This document shows positions 55,668 to 63,697 of a stretch of 64,000 nt of DNA, one piece after another. This DNA is from Methanoculleus sp. UBA374 (GTDB lineage Archaea; Halobacteriota; Methanomicrobia; Methanomicrobiales; Methanoculleaceae). Numbering within the stretch: position 1 is the stretch's first letter; every line of letters begins with the position of its first letter. The position numbers were made by a program, and so were the translations under genes. The stretch covers positions 53,028-117,027 of the forward strand of contig DAYL01000019.1 in assembly GCA_002508705.1 (NCBI GenBank), read 5' to 3'. The notes under the pieces are model-generated. The model searched no databases. It saw only the letters and a list, made by a program, of their open reading frames with translations, and was not told the origin of the DNA.

Positions 55668-58291
55668 GCCGTCGCCCCGTCTTCGATGCTGCTCATCACC
55701 CGGCGCTGGAACTCACGGAGCATCGCGAGCCGGTCCTGTGCGTAGACCGCGTCGGAGACGCCGAGGGTCGCAATCCCGAACGCAAGCGGGCTTGGTGACG
55801 CGGATCGGGTCAGGACGACCTCGATCTCGCCGGCACCGATGGCGTCGACGATCTCCCGGATGTTCTCCGCTTCGAACCGGTCCTCGATAACCTCTCGGTA
55901 GGTCTCCCGCATCACGGCAAAGTCCGGAAGACGTTTTGCAAACGCAATCAGCATATCGGCGCTCACCTGCTGGCGCCGGGCGCTCCGCTTCCTGCCCATG
56001 TAGTTACGGAGGATCATGAACGACCGCGCCGCGTTGATCCGGAAGACCCGTTTCTCGAGCTGGGTATTCCCGATGGCCTCCGTTAAGATCTCCCGGCATG
56101 CATCGGCCCGGATGCCCCTAAGGATGCGCACGGGGTCGGCTTTCTTCTCCAGAGGGACCGAAATTAAAAACCCGGTATCGCTGATCCCGACCGAGACGTT
56201 CGTCGTCACGTCCCGTGCAATCATGCAGGCGACGATCCGGGAGAACCCGTCGTTGAACCGCAGCCCGTAGTTGGTCATGAAGAAGTAGAACCGGCGGCGG
56301 TTCTCCCTGTCGGCCTGCTCTTCGACGACTATCCGGCCCGGTGTCGGGACGGCTAGATCGCCCAGATAGCGCACCTGCTGCTCGAAGATCGAGCAGATGC
56401 TCCGGGCGCTGTTCTCATCGATCGGGTACCGGGTGAGGAGCGCATCGACGAGTTCCTCCGTCGCAAACGTCTGCATCGCGCGAAGCATCCTCTCTTTGAA
56501 CCGGAGGACATGGAGCCCGAGGTCGAACGAGAGCGGGAGTTTCTCCGAGAACCAGCTCGGGATCGTCGGGCGGTCGCCTGTCGGGTCGACATAGAGTTTC
56601 CCGCCCCGGCGGTAGGCGAACTTGTAGCGTCGTCCCCCGAGGACGAAGACGTCGCCCTTGTTCATCCGCTCGAGATACTTTTCATCCAGGTTTCCGGCAA
56701 AGACCCCGCTCCGGGTGAGGACGTCGCAGGAGAACTCGTCCGGGATGGTCCCGGAGTTTAAGAAATAAATCATTCGGGCGTTTCTCCCCCGCTTCTGAAC
56801 CGTTCCGGTCTCCGGGTCGTGCCGGATCTTCGCGTAGATGTGCCGCTCTTCGAGCCCTGCGTACTCCCCGGCAAGGTAGCGGACGACGCTCATGAGGTCC
56901 TCCTCTTCGAGATTCCGGTAGCAGTGGGACCGGCGGAAGACCGCGAGCATCTCGCCGATCCGCTGTCTCCCGATAAGCGCCATCCCGAGGACGTGCTGAG
57001 AGAGGACGTCGAGGCAATTCTCCGGTATGTGGACCCGGTCCACAAACCCTTTCTGCCCCTCCCGGAGGATCACCGCGCACTCCACGAGTTCGTCGCGGTC
57101 GAGGACGATGATCCGGCCTTTCACCACCTCGCCGAGACGGTGTCCGGCACGCCCCACCCGCTGGAGGAGCGCCGCGACGGACTTCGGCGACCCCACCTGG
57201 AGGACGAGGTCGACATAGGGCATATCAACCCCGAGTTCGAGCGACGTCGAGGTCGTCACCACCTTCACCTTCCCGGCTTTGAGTTTTTCTTCGATGGCGA
57301 GCCTTCCCTCCGCCCCCATCGAGCCGTGGTGGCACCCGGTGTTCTCCTCCCGGTAATACTCCGGGTAGCGGACCCGGAGGTTGTGGAGGATCCGCTCGGC
57401 TCCGTTTCGGGTATTCGTGAAAATGAGCGTGTTGTTGTGCTCCTGGACCAGACGGTGGACGGCCGCATACAGGTGCCGCGAGAGGTCTTCGGGAGTGGTC
57501 TCGATCAGGTCGGGGACCGGACAGATGAGGGAGAGGTCGAACTCCCGTGAAAACCGGGTATCGACGACCGAGACGTTACGTCCGGCGCCGACGAGGAATT
57601 GCCCGACCTCCGCGAGGGGCTCGATCGTCGCCGAACACCCGATCCGCGCGAACCTGCCGCCGGTCTCTTTCACCAGTTCCTCCAGGCGCTCAAGGCTCAC
57701 CGAGAGGTGAACGCCGCGCTTAGAACCCGCAAGGGAGTGAATCTCGTCGACGACGACCCACCGCACCGTCCGGAGGCTTCGACGGAATTTCGGGGAGTTT
57801 AAGAGGATGCCCAGGGTCTCGGGGGTGATGTTGAGGATATGCGGGGGTCTTTGTGCTATCTTCGCCCTCCCGGCCCGCGAGACGTCGCCGTGGCGGACGG
57901 CGTGCCGGATGGGCGTGTGCTCGACCCCGCGCTCGCGGGCGATCTCCTGGATGCCCTCAAGCGGCAGACTGAGGTTTTTATGAATGTCGTTTGCGAGCGA
58001 CTTGAGCGGCGAGATATAGAGACAGTAGACGCTGTCCTCGAGGCCTTCGGTCCGTGCCTGGACGAAGAGGTTGTCGATGATTGCAAGGAACGCCGCGAGG
58101 GTCTTTCCCGACCCGGTCGGCGAGCAGATGAGGACGTTCTCGTTGTCATGGATGAGCGGGACCGCCATCCTCTGCGGGGGCGTGAACCGTCCGCCGAGTT
58201 TTCGTATGCACCATTCCCGCAAATTCTCGTCGAGGAGACCGAGGATCTCCTCATCCGAATGCCCGTTTCGCCCCGCCGGCCGTATCTCCAT
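55664..58291 (-). CDS. Lhr-type ATP-dependent helicase
   Basis: The 875-residue superfamily 2 helicase has motif I CSPTGSGKTLAAFLAI, motif II VVDEIHSLAGSKRG, motif III GCSATIEPL and motif VI QRVGRAGHRLGEV. A winged-helix plus Lhr-core C-terminal region follows (residues about 420-870). Lhr helicases unwind RNA:DNA hybrids and forked DNA. The GGTGAAGAGAG ribosome site precedes the ATG. With the overlapping phosphoesterase it forms a probable DNA repair pair. Confidence 0.94.
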   Translation of the reverse strand: MEIRPAGRNGHSDEEILGLLDENLREWCIRKLGGRFTPPQRMAVPLIHDNENVLICSPTGSGKTLAAFLAIIDNLFVQARTEGLEDSVYCLYISPLKSLANDIHKNLSLPLEGIQEIARERGVEHTPIRHAVRHGDVSRAGRAKIAQRPPHILNITPETLGILLNSPKFRRSLRTVRWVVVDEIHSLAGSKRGVHLSVSLERLEELVKETGGRFARIGCSATIEPLAEVGQFLVGAGRNVSVVDTRFSREFDLSLICPVPDLIETTPEDLSRHLYAAVHRLVQEHNNTLIFTNTRNGAERILHNLRVRYPEYYREENTGCHHGSMGAEGRLAIEEKLKAGKVKVVTTSTSLELGVDMPYVDLVLQVGSPKSVAALLQRVGRAGHRLGEVVKGRIIVLDRDELVECAVILREGQKGFVDRVHIPENCLDVLSQHVLGMALIGRQRIGEMLAVFRRSHCYRNLEEEDLMSVVRYLAGEYAGLEERHIYAKIRHDPETGTVQKRGRNARMIYFLNSGTIPDEFSCDVLTRSGVFAGNLDEKYLERMNKGDVFVLGGRRYKFAYRRGGKLYVDPTGDRPTIPSWFSEKLPLSFDLGLHVLRFKERMLRAMQTFATEELVDALLTRYPIDENSARSICSIFEQQVRYLGDLAVPTPGRIVVEEQADRENRRRFYFFMTNYGLRFNDGFSRIVACMIARDVTTNVSVGISDTGFLISVPLEKKADPVRILRGIRADACREILTEAIGNTQLEKRVFRINAARSFMILRNYMGRKRSARRQQVSADMLIAFAKRLPDFAVMRETYREVIEDRFEAENIREIVDAIGAGEIEVVLTRSASPSPLAFGIATLGVSDAVYAQDRLAMLREFQRRVMSSIEDGATA

Positions 58292-58820
58292 CTCTCTTCA
58301 CCTGTTGCTGTCCCTGATCTTACGCTCGTGCGCCGCCCCGCATCGCGATGCGGAGAGCGGCAGATACGTGTTATCCCTGTTCCGTCCCCGCTGCAGGAGA
58401 ATTAACCGACATCGGCGCTCTGGGATGATGAAATGGGGAAATAATGCCGTAAATTAAAATTCAAACAGCATTTATCCCGATTCTGCGATCAAAGCGCCGC
58501 GCTGGAATTTGAATATATTTTGCAGTCGACCAAGAATAGCTTTTGTGCCGCAGGGAGTAAGTGAGAGACGGAGGTCGAGACTATTGCTGAAGTTCCACCG
58601 TTTGTTCCCACATTTACGCGCGATGTTGCAGGTGCGTGATACCGGAGGGACGTTCAATCGTGAAAAGCCGTCACCATCCATAGGTATACGTATTTCTGGA
58701 GACTTTTCGTCAATTTACGGCTCTCCCTTCTCCCGGTGCGGTCCCGGGAATTGTTCCGCATCCCGGCGCATTTGAGATATTCTAATGTAGGATCTCGTGA
58801 AATGTAAGAGAGGAATTACG
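58292..58820. other. Long intergenic region, no supported gene
   Basis: The 529 bases hold small open frames on both strands (58472-58681 minus, 58509-58775 plus) that overlap each other. Neither has a ribosome site or recognisable domain. An AT-rich patch near 58440-58530 and GATATTCTA near 58771 could be promoter parts. GAGAGGAATTACG precedes the hexuloisomerase ATG. No transposase motif or terminal repeat was seen. Confidence 0.45.
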
Positions 58821-59420
58821 ATGACTGATCACCCGGTTAAGAACATGATGCGGTTGATGGCGACCAAGATCCGGACCATTGCGGACGTGATGTCCGACGA
58901 CCAGATCGATGCATTTTCGGACGAGATCCTGAACGCAAACCGTATCTATACCATGGGCGCCGGGCGCTCCGGGCTGGTTGCAAAATCGTTTGCCATGCGC
59001 CTGATGCACCTCGGCTTCACGGCATTCGTCGTCGGGGAAACCGTGACTCCGGCCATGAAGCCCGGCGACATCATCGTCGTCTTCTCCGGGTCCGGCGCGA
59101 CCAAGACGGTTGCGGATATCGCCGAGACTGCAAAGGAGATCGGCGGGCGGGTCTGCCTTATCACCTCAAAGAAGGAGTCGCGGATCGGCCGGATCGCCGA
59201 CTGCATCGTCATCATCGAGAGCCAGCGGGACAATGTGGCCGACGAGTCGGCAGAGTTCGAGATCCGGCAGATGATGGGCGAGCACAAGTCTTTTGCACCG
59301 CTCGGCACTATCTTCGAGACAACCGCCATGGTCTTTGGGGACGCAATCGTATCCCGGCTGATGGAGATCACCCAGTGCAGGCCTGAAGACCTTCAGTGCC
59401 GGCACGCAAACATTGAGTGA
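58821..59420 (+). CDS. hxlB: 6-phospho-3-hexuloisomerase (SIS domain)
   Basis: The 199-residue SIS protein reads YTMGAGRSGLVAKSFAMRLM, VVGETVTPAMKPGDIIVVFS, GSGATKTVADIAETAKEIGG and HKSFAPLGTIFETTAMVF, the PHI signature. It interconverts hexulose-6-phosphate and fructose-6-phosphate in the reverse RuMP pathway, by which many archaea make pentoses. ATG 58821 was chosen for GAGAGGAAT just upstream; the GTG at 58797 is weaker. The formaldehyde-releasing partner is not in the window. Confidence 0.92.
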   Translation: MTDHPVKNMMRLMATKIRTIADVMSDDQIDAFSDEILNANRIYTMGAGRSGLVAKSFAMRLMHLGFTAFVVGETVTPAMKPGDIIVVFSGSGATKTVADIAETAKEIGGRVCLITSKKESRIGRIADCIVIIESQRDNVADESAEFEIRQMMGEHKSFAPLGTIFETTAMVFGDAIVSRLMEITQCRPEDLQCRHANIE

Positions 59421-59428
59421 GCGGTAGC

Positions 59429-60535
59429 ATGAATGCACACAGGTGTGCCGACCGGGTCCGGTCGGTAGAGATGTCGGGTATCCGGAAACTCTTCGATGCC
59501 GGGGGGCAGGATGCGATCAATCTCGGCATCGGGCAGCCGGACTTCGATACCCCCGACCATATCAAGACGGCCGCAATCGCCGCCATCCGGGAGGGAAAGA
59601 CCGGTTACACTCCGAACTCCGGGATCTTGGAACTCCGCGAGGCGATCTGCGAAAAATTCGAGCGGGAGAACGGGCTCGCCTACCGGCCGGATCAGGTCCT
59701 CGTCACGGCGGGAGGAAGCGAGGCGCTCCATCTCGCCATGGAGGCGCTTGTAAATCCGGGTGACCGTGTCCTTGTCCCCGACCCGGGTTTCGTCTCCTAC
59801 GCCGCGCTTGCAACGTTTGCCGGAGGGCGGCCCGAGGGGATGGGGCTCGATGCGAACCTTCATATCGACGTCGAGCAGGCGAAGGAGCAGATGGACGGAG
59901 CGCGGCTCCTCGTCCTGAACACCCCGGGAAATCCGACCGGCGCCGTCGAGAGCGAGGAGTCGGTCCGCGCGCTCGTTGAGTACGCAAACGACCGGGGCGT
60001 CACCGTCGTCTCCGACGAGGTCTACGAGCACTTCGTCTACGAGAAAAAACACGTCAGCGCGGGCCGTTTCGGCGAGGACGTCATCACCGTCAACGCCGCG
60101 AGCAAGACCTACGCCATGACCGGATGGCGGGTCGGCTACCTTGCGGCACCTCTGGACTATGTCCCGGAGTGTCTCAAGGTGCACCAGTACGCCCAGGCAT
60201 GCGCGACGTCGGTCTCGCAGTATGCCGCGCTTGCGGCATACACCGGCGACCAGGGGCCGGTCGTGCGGATGCGGGATGAGTACCGCGCACGGCGCGACCT
60301 CCTTTACGCGGGGCTTTCCGGCCTTGGGTTTACCTTCCCCCGGCCGGAGGGTGCGTTTTACATGTTCGTTCCGATGGGACGAAGCCTTATCGGGAAGGCC
60401 ATCGAAGCAGGTATCATCATCGTGCCGGGTTCGGCGTTCGGTTCGCGGGCACCTGACCACGCACGTTTCAGTTACGCGACGTCCCGGGAGAATCTCTCCC
60501 GGGCGATAGAGCGGCTAAAGACACTGATGGAGTAG
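59429..60535 (+). CDS. PLP-dependent class I/II aminotransferase
   Basis: The 368-residue enzyme has GYTPNSGILELREAICEKFE, VTAGGSEALHLAMEALVNPG, the Asn-Pro-Thr loop NTPGNPTGAV, VSDEVYEHFVY, and the PLP lysine in NAASKTYAMTGWRVGY. The C-terminus has FSYATSRENLSRAIERLK. It resembles aspartate/aromatic aminotransferases of archaea; the preferred amino acid is not readable. The start is ATG 59429 or the GTG at 59417 that overlaps the upstream stop. Confidence 0.92.
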   Translation: MNAHRCADRVRSVEMSGIRKLFDAGGQDAINLGIGQPDFDTPDHIKTAAIAAIREGKTGYTPNSGILELREAICEKFERENGLAYRPDQVLVTAGGSEALHLAMEALVNPGDRVLVPDPGFVSYAALATFAGGRPEGMGLDANLHIDVEQAKEQMDGARLLVLNTPGNPTGAVESEESVRALVEYANDRGVTVVSDEVYEHFVYEKKHVSAGRFGEDVITVNAASKTYAMTGWRVGYLAAPLDYVPECLKVHQYAQACATSVSQYAALAAYTGDQGPVVRMRDEYRARRDLLYAGLSGLGFTFPRPEGAFYMFVPMGRSLIGKAIEAGIIIVPGSAFGSRAPDHARFSYATSRENLSRAIERLKTLME

Positions 60536-60542
60536 AAGAAAT

Positions 60543-61580
60543 ATGGTAAAAGAGTTACTCAGGAAGTTATCGGACGCCTACGGCGTCTCGAGCAGAGAAG
60601 GGAACATCAGGGAGATCATCAGAGCGGAACTTGCAGGGTCGGTCGATGAGTTCCGCGAGGATGCGATGGGCAACCTGGTCGCCGTAAAGCGCGGCGACGA
60701 TTTCTCCATCATGCTCGCCGCTCATATGGACGAGATCGGCCTGATGGTTCAGTACATCGACGAGAAGGGGTTCATCCGGGTCGTCCCCCTCGGGGGCTGG
60801 TTCGGGCCGGTGCTCTACTGCCAGCGGGTGGTCCTGCACGGGGTGAAGGGGCCGGTCCCCGGGGTCATCGGCGCAAAGCCGCCCCATGTGATGAAGGAAG
60901 ACGAGCGTAAGAAGGAGATCAAGATCGAGAATATGTTCATCGACGTGGGTGCGACGAGCGAAGAGGAGGTGAAGAACCTCGGGATCGAGATCGGCACCCC
61001 GATCACCATCGACCGCGAGTTTACCGAACTTGCCGGCAACCGCGTCACCGGAAAAGCGTTCGACAACCGGGTCGGCGTCGTGATGCTCATCCGGGCCCTG
61101 CAGCAGACGAAGTCGCCCCACACGGTCTACGGCGTCTTTACGGTCCAGGAGGAACTGGGGCTGAAGGGTGCGAAGGTGAGCGCCTACTCCCTGAACCCCG
61201 ATTGTGCGATCGCGACCGACGTCACCATTCCCGGCGACCACCCGGGAATCGAGAAGAAGGACGCGAGCGTCGAGATGGGCAAAGGCCCGGTCCTGGTCCT
61301 CGTCAGCGCAAGCGGCCGGGGGCTCATGGCCGACCCGAGGATGACCGCGTGGCTCCGGGAGACCGCGGAGAAGAACGGCATCCCTTACCAGCTTGAGGTC
61401 GGGACCGGCGGCAACACCGATGCGACGATCATCCACCTCGAACGGGGCGGCATTCCGAGCATCCCGTTCTCGATCCCGGCCCGCTACATCCACTCTCCGG
61501 TCGAGGTCGTCGATACCGGCGATATCGAGGCCGGAATCCGGCTCCTCGTCGAGGCGCTGAAGAGCAAACCCGCGCTTTGA
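60543..61580 (+). CDS. M42 family metallo-aminopeptidase
   Basis: The 345-residue enzyme has the M42 ligands in order: LAAHMDEIGLMVQYID, GKAFDNRVGVVMLI, FTVQEELGLKGAKVSAYSL, ATDVTIPGDHPG and GGNTDATIIHLERGGIPS. These peptidases form tetrahedral twelve-mers that degrade peptides released by the proteasome. It follows the aminotransferase by 7 bases. A GC-rich hairpin with a T run lies just after its stop. Confidence 0.94.
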   Translation: MVKELLRKLSDAYGVSSREGNIREIIRAELAGSVDEFREDAMGNLVAVKRGDDFSIMLAAHMDEIGLMVQYIDEKGFIRVVPLGGWFGPVLYCQRVVLHGVKGPVPGVIGAKPPHVMKEDERKKEIKIENMFIDVGATSEEEVKNLGIEIGTPITIDREFTELAGNRVTGKAFDNRVGVVMLIRALQQTKSPHTVYGVFTVQEELGLKGAKVSAYSLNPDCAIATDVTIPGDHPGIEKKDASVEMGKGPVLVLVSASGRGLMADPRMTAWLRETAEKNGIPYQLEVGTGGNTDATIIHLERGGIPSIPFSIPARYIHSPVEVVDTGDIEAGIRLLVEALKSKPAL

Positions 61581-61585
61581 CGCGG

Positions 61586-61616
61586 CCGCCCACCCTTTTT
61601 TAGGGCCGGGTGGCGG
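61586..61616 (+). terminator. Hairpin with T run after the M42 peptidase gene
   Basis: CCGCCCACCC at 61586-61595 pairs imperfectly with GGGTGGCGG at 61608-61616. The loop contains six T residues followed by AGGGCC. It lies 6 bases after the stop and is a plausible terminator. Confidence 0.5.
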
Positions 61617-61718
61617 TACGGGCGCCTGCCTTTTGTGTTCGGGCGAGCACGTATCGGAGAGACCCTGCGGAAAAATTGGAGTGCCCAAGAGATAGGTTCC
61701 GTCCCGGGTGCATTCCGG

Positions 61719-61891
61719 TCAATGATGTGGTGTTTTTTTGTTCACAGCCGCAACCGCCTTGGTCTGTGAACCACCTGCATCACCTTGATGGGCCCAGGTG
61801 ATCCCACTCTCAGGCACACCCACCATAGTTCCCATAGAATATAGTTTTTCCTTAACCACAAGCATGACCATTATTCGGGGCCCGGATCGCC
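61719..61891 (-). other. Palindromic stretch with a short unusual open frame
   Basis: Two inverted repeats stand out: GTTCACAG (61740-61747) with CTGTGAAC (61764-61771), and CACCTG (61772-61777) with CAGGTG (61795-61800). The second encloses a CATCA/TGATG hairpin. A minus-strand frame crosses both, ending at 61719, with a readable stretch MGTMVGVPESGITWAHQGDA. Codons are less GC-rich than in neighbouring genes. It could be a structured RNA, a small gene or an element relic. Confidence 0.35.
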
Positions 61892-62119
61892 TCAGTCTTC
61901 GACAGAGATGACCGCTACCGGGCACGCGTCGGCTGCCTCCTGCGTGCAGTCGGCAAGATCGTCGGCGACCTTGCCTTCCGCGAGGTTGCCGTCAACACGG
62001 TACTGCTCCGCAACCTCGCTCAAGCCGTCGTCCGGGTTCTGTTCGAAGACGTCCGGGCAGAGCGTCCAGCAGGACTCGCAACTGACGCATCCCGGTCTGT
62101 CGATGGTTATCTTCACCAC
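61892..62119 (-). CDS. Single-cluster 4Fe-4S ferredoxin
   Basis: The 75-residue protein has CVSCESCWTLCPDVF near residues 11-22 and ACPVAVI near 66. Ligands for one cluster are the first three cysteines plus the late CP cysteine. C21 and the DC cysteine around residue 58 sit where Pyrococcus-type ferredoxins have a disulfide. It is a soluble electron carrier with unknown partner. AT-rich sequence precedes it toward the divergent SMR gene. Confidence 0.9.
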   Translation of the reverse strand: MVKITIDRPGCVSCESCWTLCPDVFEQNPDDGLSEVAEQYRVDGNLAEGKVADDLADCTQEAADACPVAVISVED

Positions 62120-62250
62120 GGTTCATTCCTCCGTTCTATTGCCGGAGAAGGTCATCCTCTCTCTTAAACGTGACGGCCGGGGTGGGCGTCTCTCCCCTGC
62201 GGGGAGGGGTGACGGCAAAATATATCTTCAGTCCGGCCTAACAGGTGAGG
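62120..62250. promoter_or_regulatory. Divergent promoter between ferredoxin and SMR genes
   Basis: AAAATATATCTT at 62217-62228 lies about 22-33 bases before the SMR ATG at 62251 and is a good TATA box. AGGTGAGG right before the ATG is the ribosome site. A CTCCCC/GGGGAG hairpin near 62191-62207 is the only structure seen. Confidence 0.5.
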
Positions 62251-62580
62251 ATGCAGAATGCGGCCTGGATAACCCTGTTCTTCGCCGGACTCCTGGAGAC
62301 CGGCTGGGCGATCGGACTGAAGTATACCGAAGGGTTTACGAAGGTCGTGCCGTCGGTGGTGACCCTTGCCGTGATGGCCGGGAGCATTTACCTCCTCTCG
62401 CGGTCGCTCTCCGGCCTTCCGCTCGGGACTGCGTATGTCGTCTGGACGGGTATCGGGGCGGTCGGGACGGTCATCGCGGGGATCGTCCTCTTCGGGGAGT
62501 CCAGGAGCGTCCTCCGCCTCCTCTGCATCCTCCTGATCGTCTCGGGTATCGTGGGGCTGAGGTTATGTTCGGAGGCCTGA
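62251..62580 (+). CDS. SMR-family transporter, SugE/Gdx-like
   Basis: The 109-residue protein has four membrane helices and the SMR glutamate in FFAGLLETGWAIGLKYTEGF. The WAIGLKYTEGF stretch points to the SugE/Gdx branch, which exports guanidinium ions, rather than multidrug EmrE. It continues PLGTAYVVWTGIGAVGTVIA and ends IVGLRLCSEA. It works as an antiparallel dimer. ATG 62251 has AGGTGAGG upstream. Confidence 0.9.
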   Translation: MQNAAWITLFFAGLLETGWAIGLKYTEGFTKVVPSVVTLAVMAGSIYLLSRSLSGLPLGTAYVVWTGIGAVGTVIAGIVLFGESRSVLRLLCILLIVSGIVGLRLCSEA

Positions 62581-62726
62581 GGGATGCCCGGGTCTCCGGC
62601 GAGGCCCTGTGTTTCGAGTGCGTGCGCCTCTTACGTGAGGAGGTTCGGGTTGAGCGTTTTGCCCTGCAAGAAGAGAGGTTTCTCTCACAGGTCGTGTGTC
62701 TCTCGCCCGGTGACCACGGAATATGA
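62565..62726 (+). CDS. Possible 53-residue small protein overlapping the SMR gene
   Basis: ATG 62565 lies inside the last codons of the SMR gene, with GAGG close by. The frame encodes 53 residues including GEALCFECVRLLREEVRV and has GC-rich third positions typical of this genome. No family is recognised. It may be a small coupled gene or chance. Confidence 0.3.
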   Translation: MFGGLRDARVSGEALCFECVRLLREEVRVERFALQEERFLSQVVCLSPGDHGI

Positions 62727-62920
62727 ATATGATCGTCCTTCCCGGCCGCAGCCGGTCAGATGTCCACTGAGGGGTTCACTCATCTGACCGGTGGCCGGGA
62801 GGAGCGCGCAGTAGTCGCCGCCTGTTCGATGAAAGCGATAGCCCCGGTGAAACAGACGATTACTGCGGTGATCAGGGAGGCGATCACAGCGGGTGTTCAT
62901 CGATCGGAGGTGCGGCCCCT

Positions 62921-63157
62921 ATGGGCGGCAGTTCTCTCCCGCAGATCCCGTGCAAGAACCCCAACTCTTCGAGTCCCGGCTTTGCCGCCGCCTGGGCGAC
63001 AGAGTGTGAGCCGTTATACCGGTGGCTCGAGGAGGAGTCTGCCTGGTGGGCGACCGTCTCCGACGAAGAGTACGCTGCCGGAAAAACCGTTCTTTCCGGT
63101 TGTTCGATCCTCCTCTTTATCCGGGCAGAAGGAGGAACAGATCCTATGAATGCCTGA
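62921..63157 (+). CDS. Small hypothetical protein upstream of the cobalamin adenosyltransferase
   Basis: The 78-residue frame starts ATG 62921 with a perfect GGAGGTG ribosome site at 62906-62912. It encodes an Trp/Glu-rich middle (YRWLEEESAWWATVSDEEYA) and three cysteines. The next gene's ribosome site lies just after its stop, so they are probably co-transcribed. The domain is unknown. Confidence 0.55.
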   Translation: MGGSSLPQIPCKNPNSSSPGFAAAWATECEPLYRWLEEESAWWATVSDEEYAAGKTVLSGCSILLFIRAEGGTDPMNA

Positions 63158-63181
63158 CGAAATCCGGAGGGATTTTTGTTT

Positions 63182-63697
63182 ATGGAGCGAGGATACATTC
63201 AGGTTTACACGGGCAACGGCAAAGGGAAGACGACTGCGGCGCTGGGTATGTCGCTCCGGTGCGTCTGTGCCGGCAAGAAAGTGTTCTTTGGCGAGTTCAT
63301 CAAGGACAGGGAATCCAGCGAGCTGAAAGCAGGAGCATTCCTCCCGAACTTTGAGATTGTCCAGTTCGGATGCGGGTGTTTTATCGACCGCGACCCTGAG
63401 GAGGAAGATTTCAGGGCTGCCCGCGAGGGGCTTGCGCGGTGCGACAGGGTTCTGCGGTCCGGCGAATACGGCCTGGTGGTGCTCGACGAGATCAACGTGG
63501 CGCTCTTCTACGGCCTCCTGGAGGCGGGCGATGTCATCGAGGTACTGGGGAGGAGAGATTGCCGCGTAGAGGTGGTGCTCACCGGGAGGTATGCTTCGCA
63601 GGAGGTTATCGATGCCGCAGACCTGGTCACTGAGATGAGAGAGGTCAAACACTATTACCATGAAGGGGTAGAGGCCCGCCCGGGTATCGAGCGTTGA
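63182..63697 (+). CDS. cobA: Cob(I)yrinic acid a,c-diamide adenosyltransferase (CobA type)
   Basis: The 171-residue protein has the P-loop VYTGNGKGKTTAALGMSLRC near residues 8-20. It also has FFGEFIKDRESSELKA, LVVLDEINVALFYGLLEAGD and VVLTGRYASQEVIDAADLVT, the CobA/CobO/BtuR set. It adds the adenosyl group to the corrinoid, needed for B12-dependent methanogen enzymes. ATG 63182 was preferred over TTG 63176 because GGAGGG lies at better spacing. Confidence 0.94.
   Translation: MERGYIQVYTGNGKGKTTAALGMSLRCVCAGKKVFFGEFIKDRESSELKAGAFLPNFEIVQFGCGCFIDRDPEEEDFRAAREGLARCDRVLRSGEYGLVVLDEINVALFYGLLEAGDVIEVLGRRDCRVEVVLTGRYASQEVIDAADLVTEMREVKHYYHEGVEARPGIER

Noticed and set aside
58292..58820. Insertion sequence remnant
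   Set aside because: No DDE or HUH motif, terminal inverted repeat or target duplication could be seen, and the short frames have no ribosome site.
61740..61771. Intrinsic terminator for the ferredoxin gene
   Set aside because: On the minus strand the hairpin is followed by an A run, not a T run, so the orientation is wrong for termination of ferredoxin.
62120..62250. Guanidine riboswitch in front of the SugE/Gdx-like gene
   Set aside because: No tandem hairpins with ACGR loops or ykkC-like core are present; only one CTCCCC/GGGGAG hairpin is seen.
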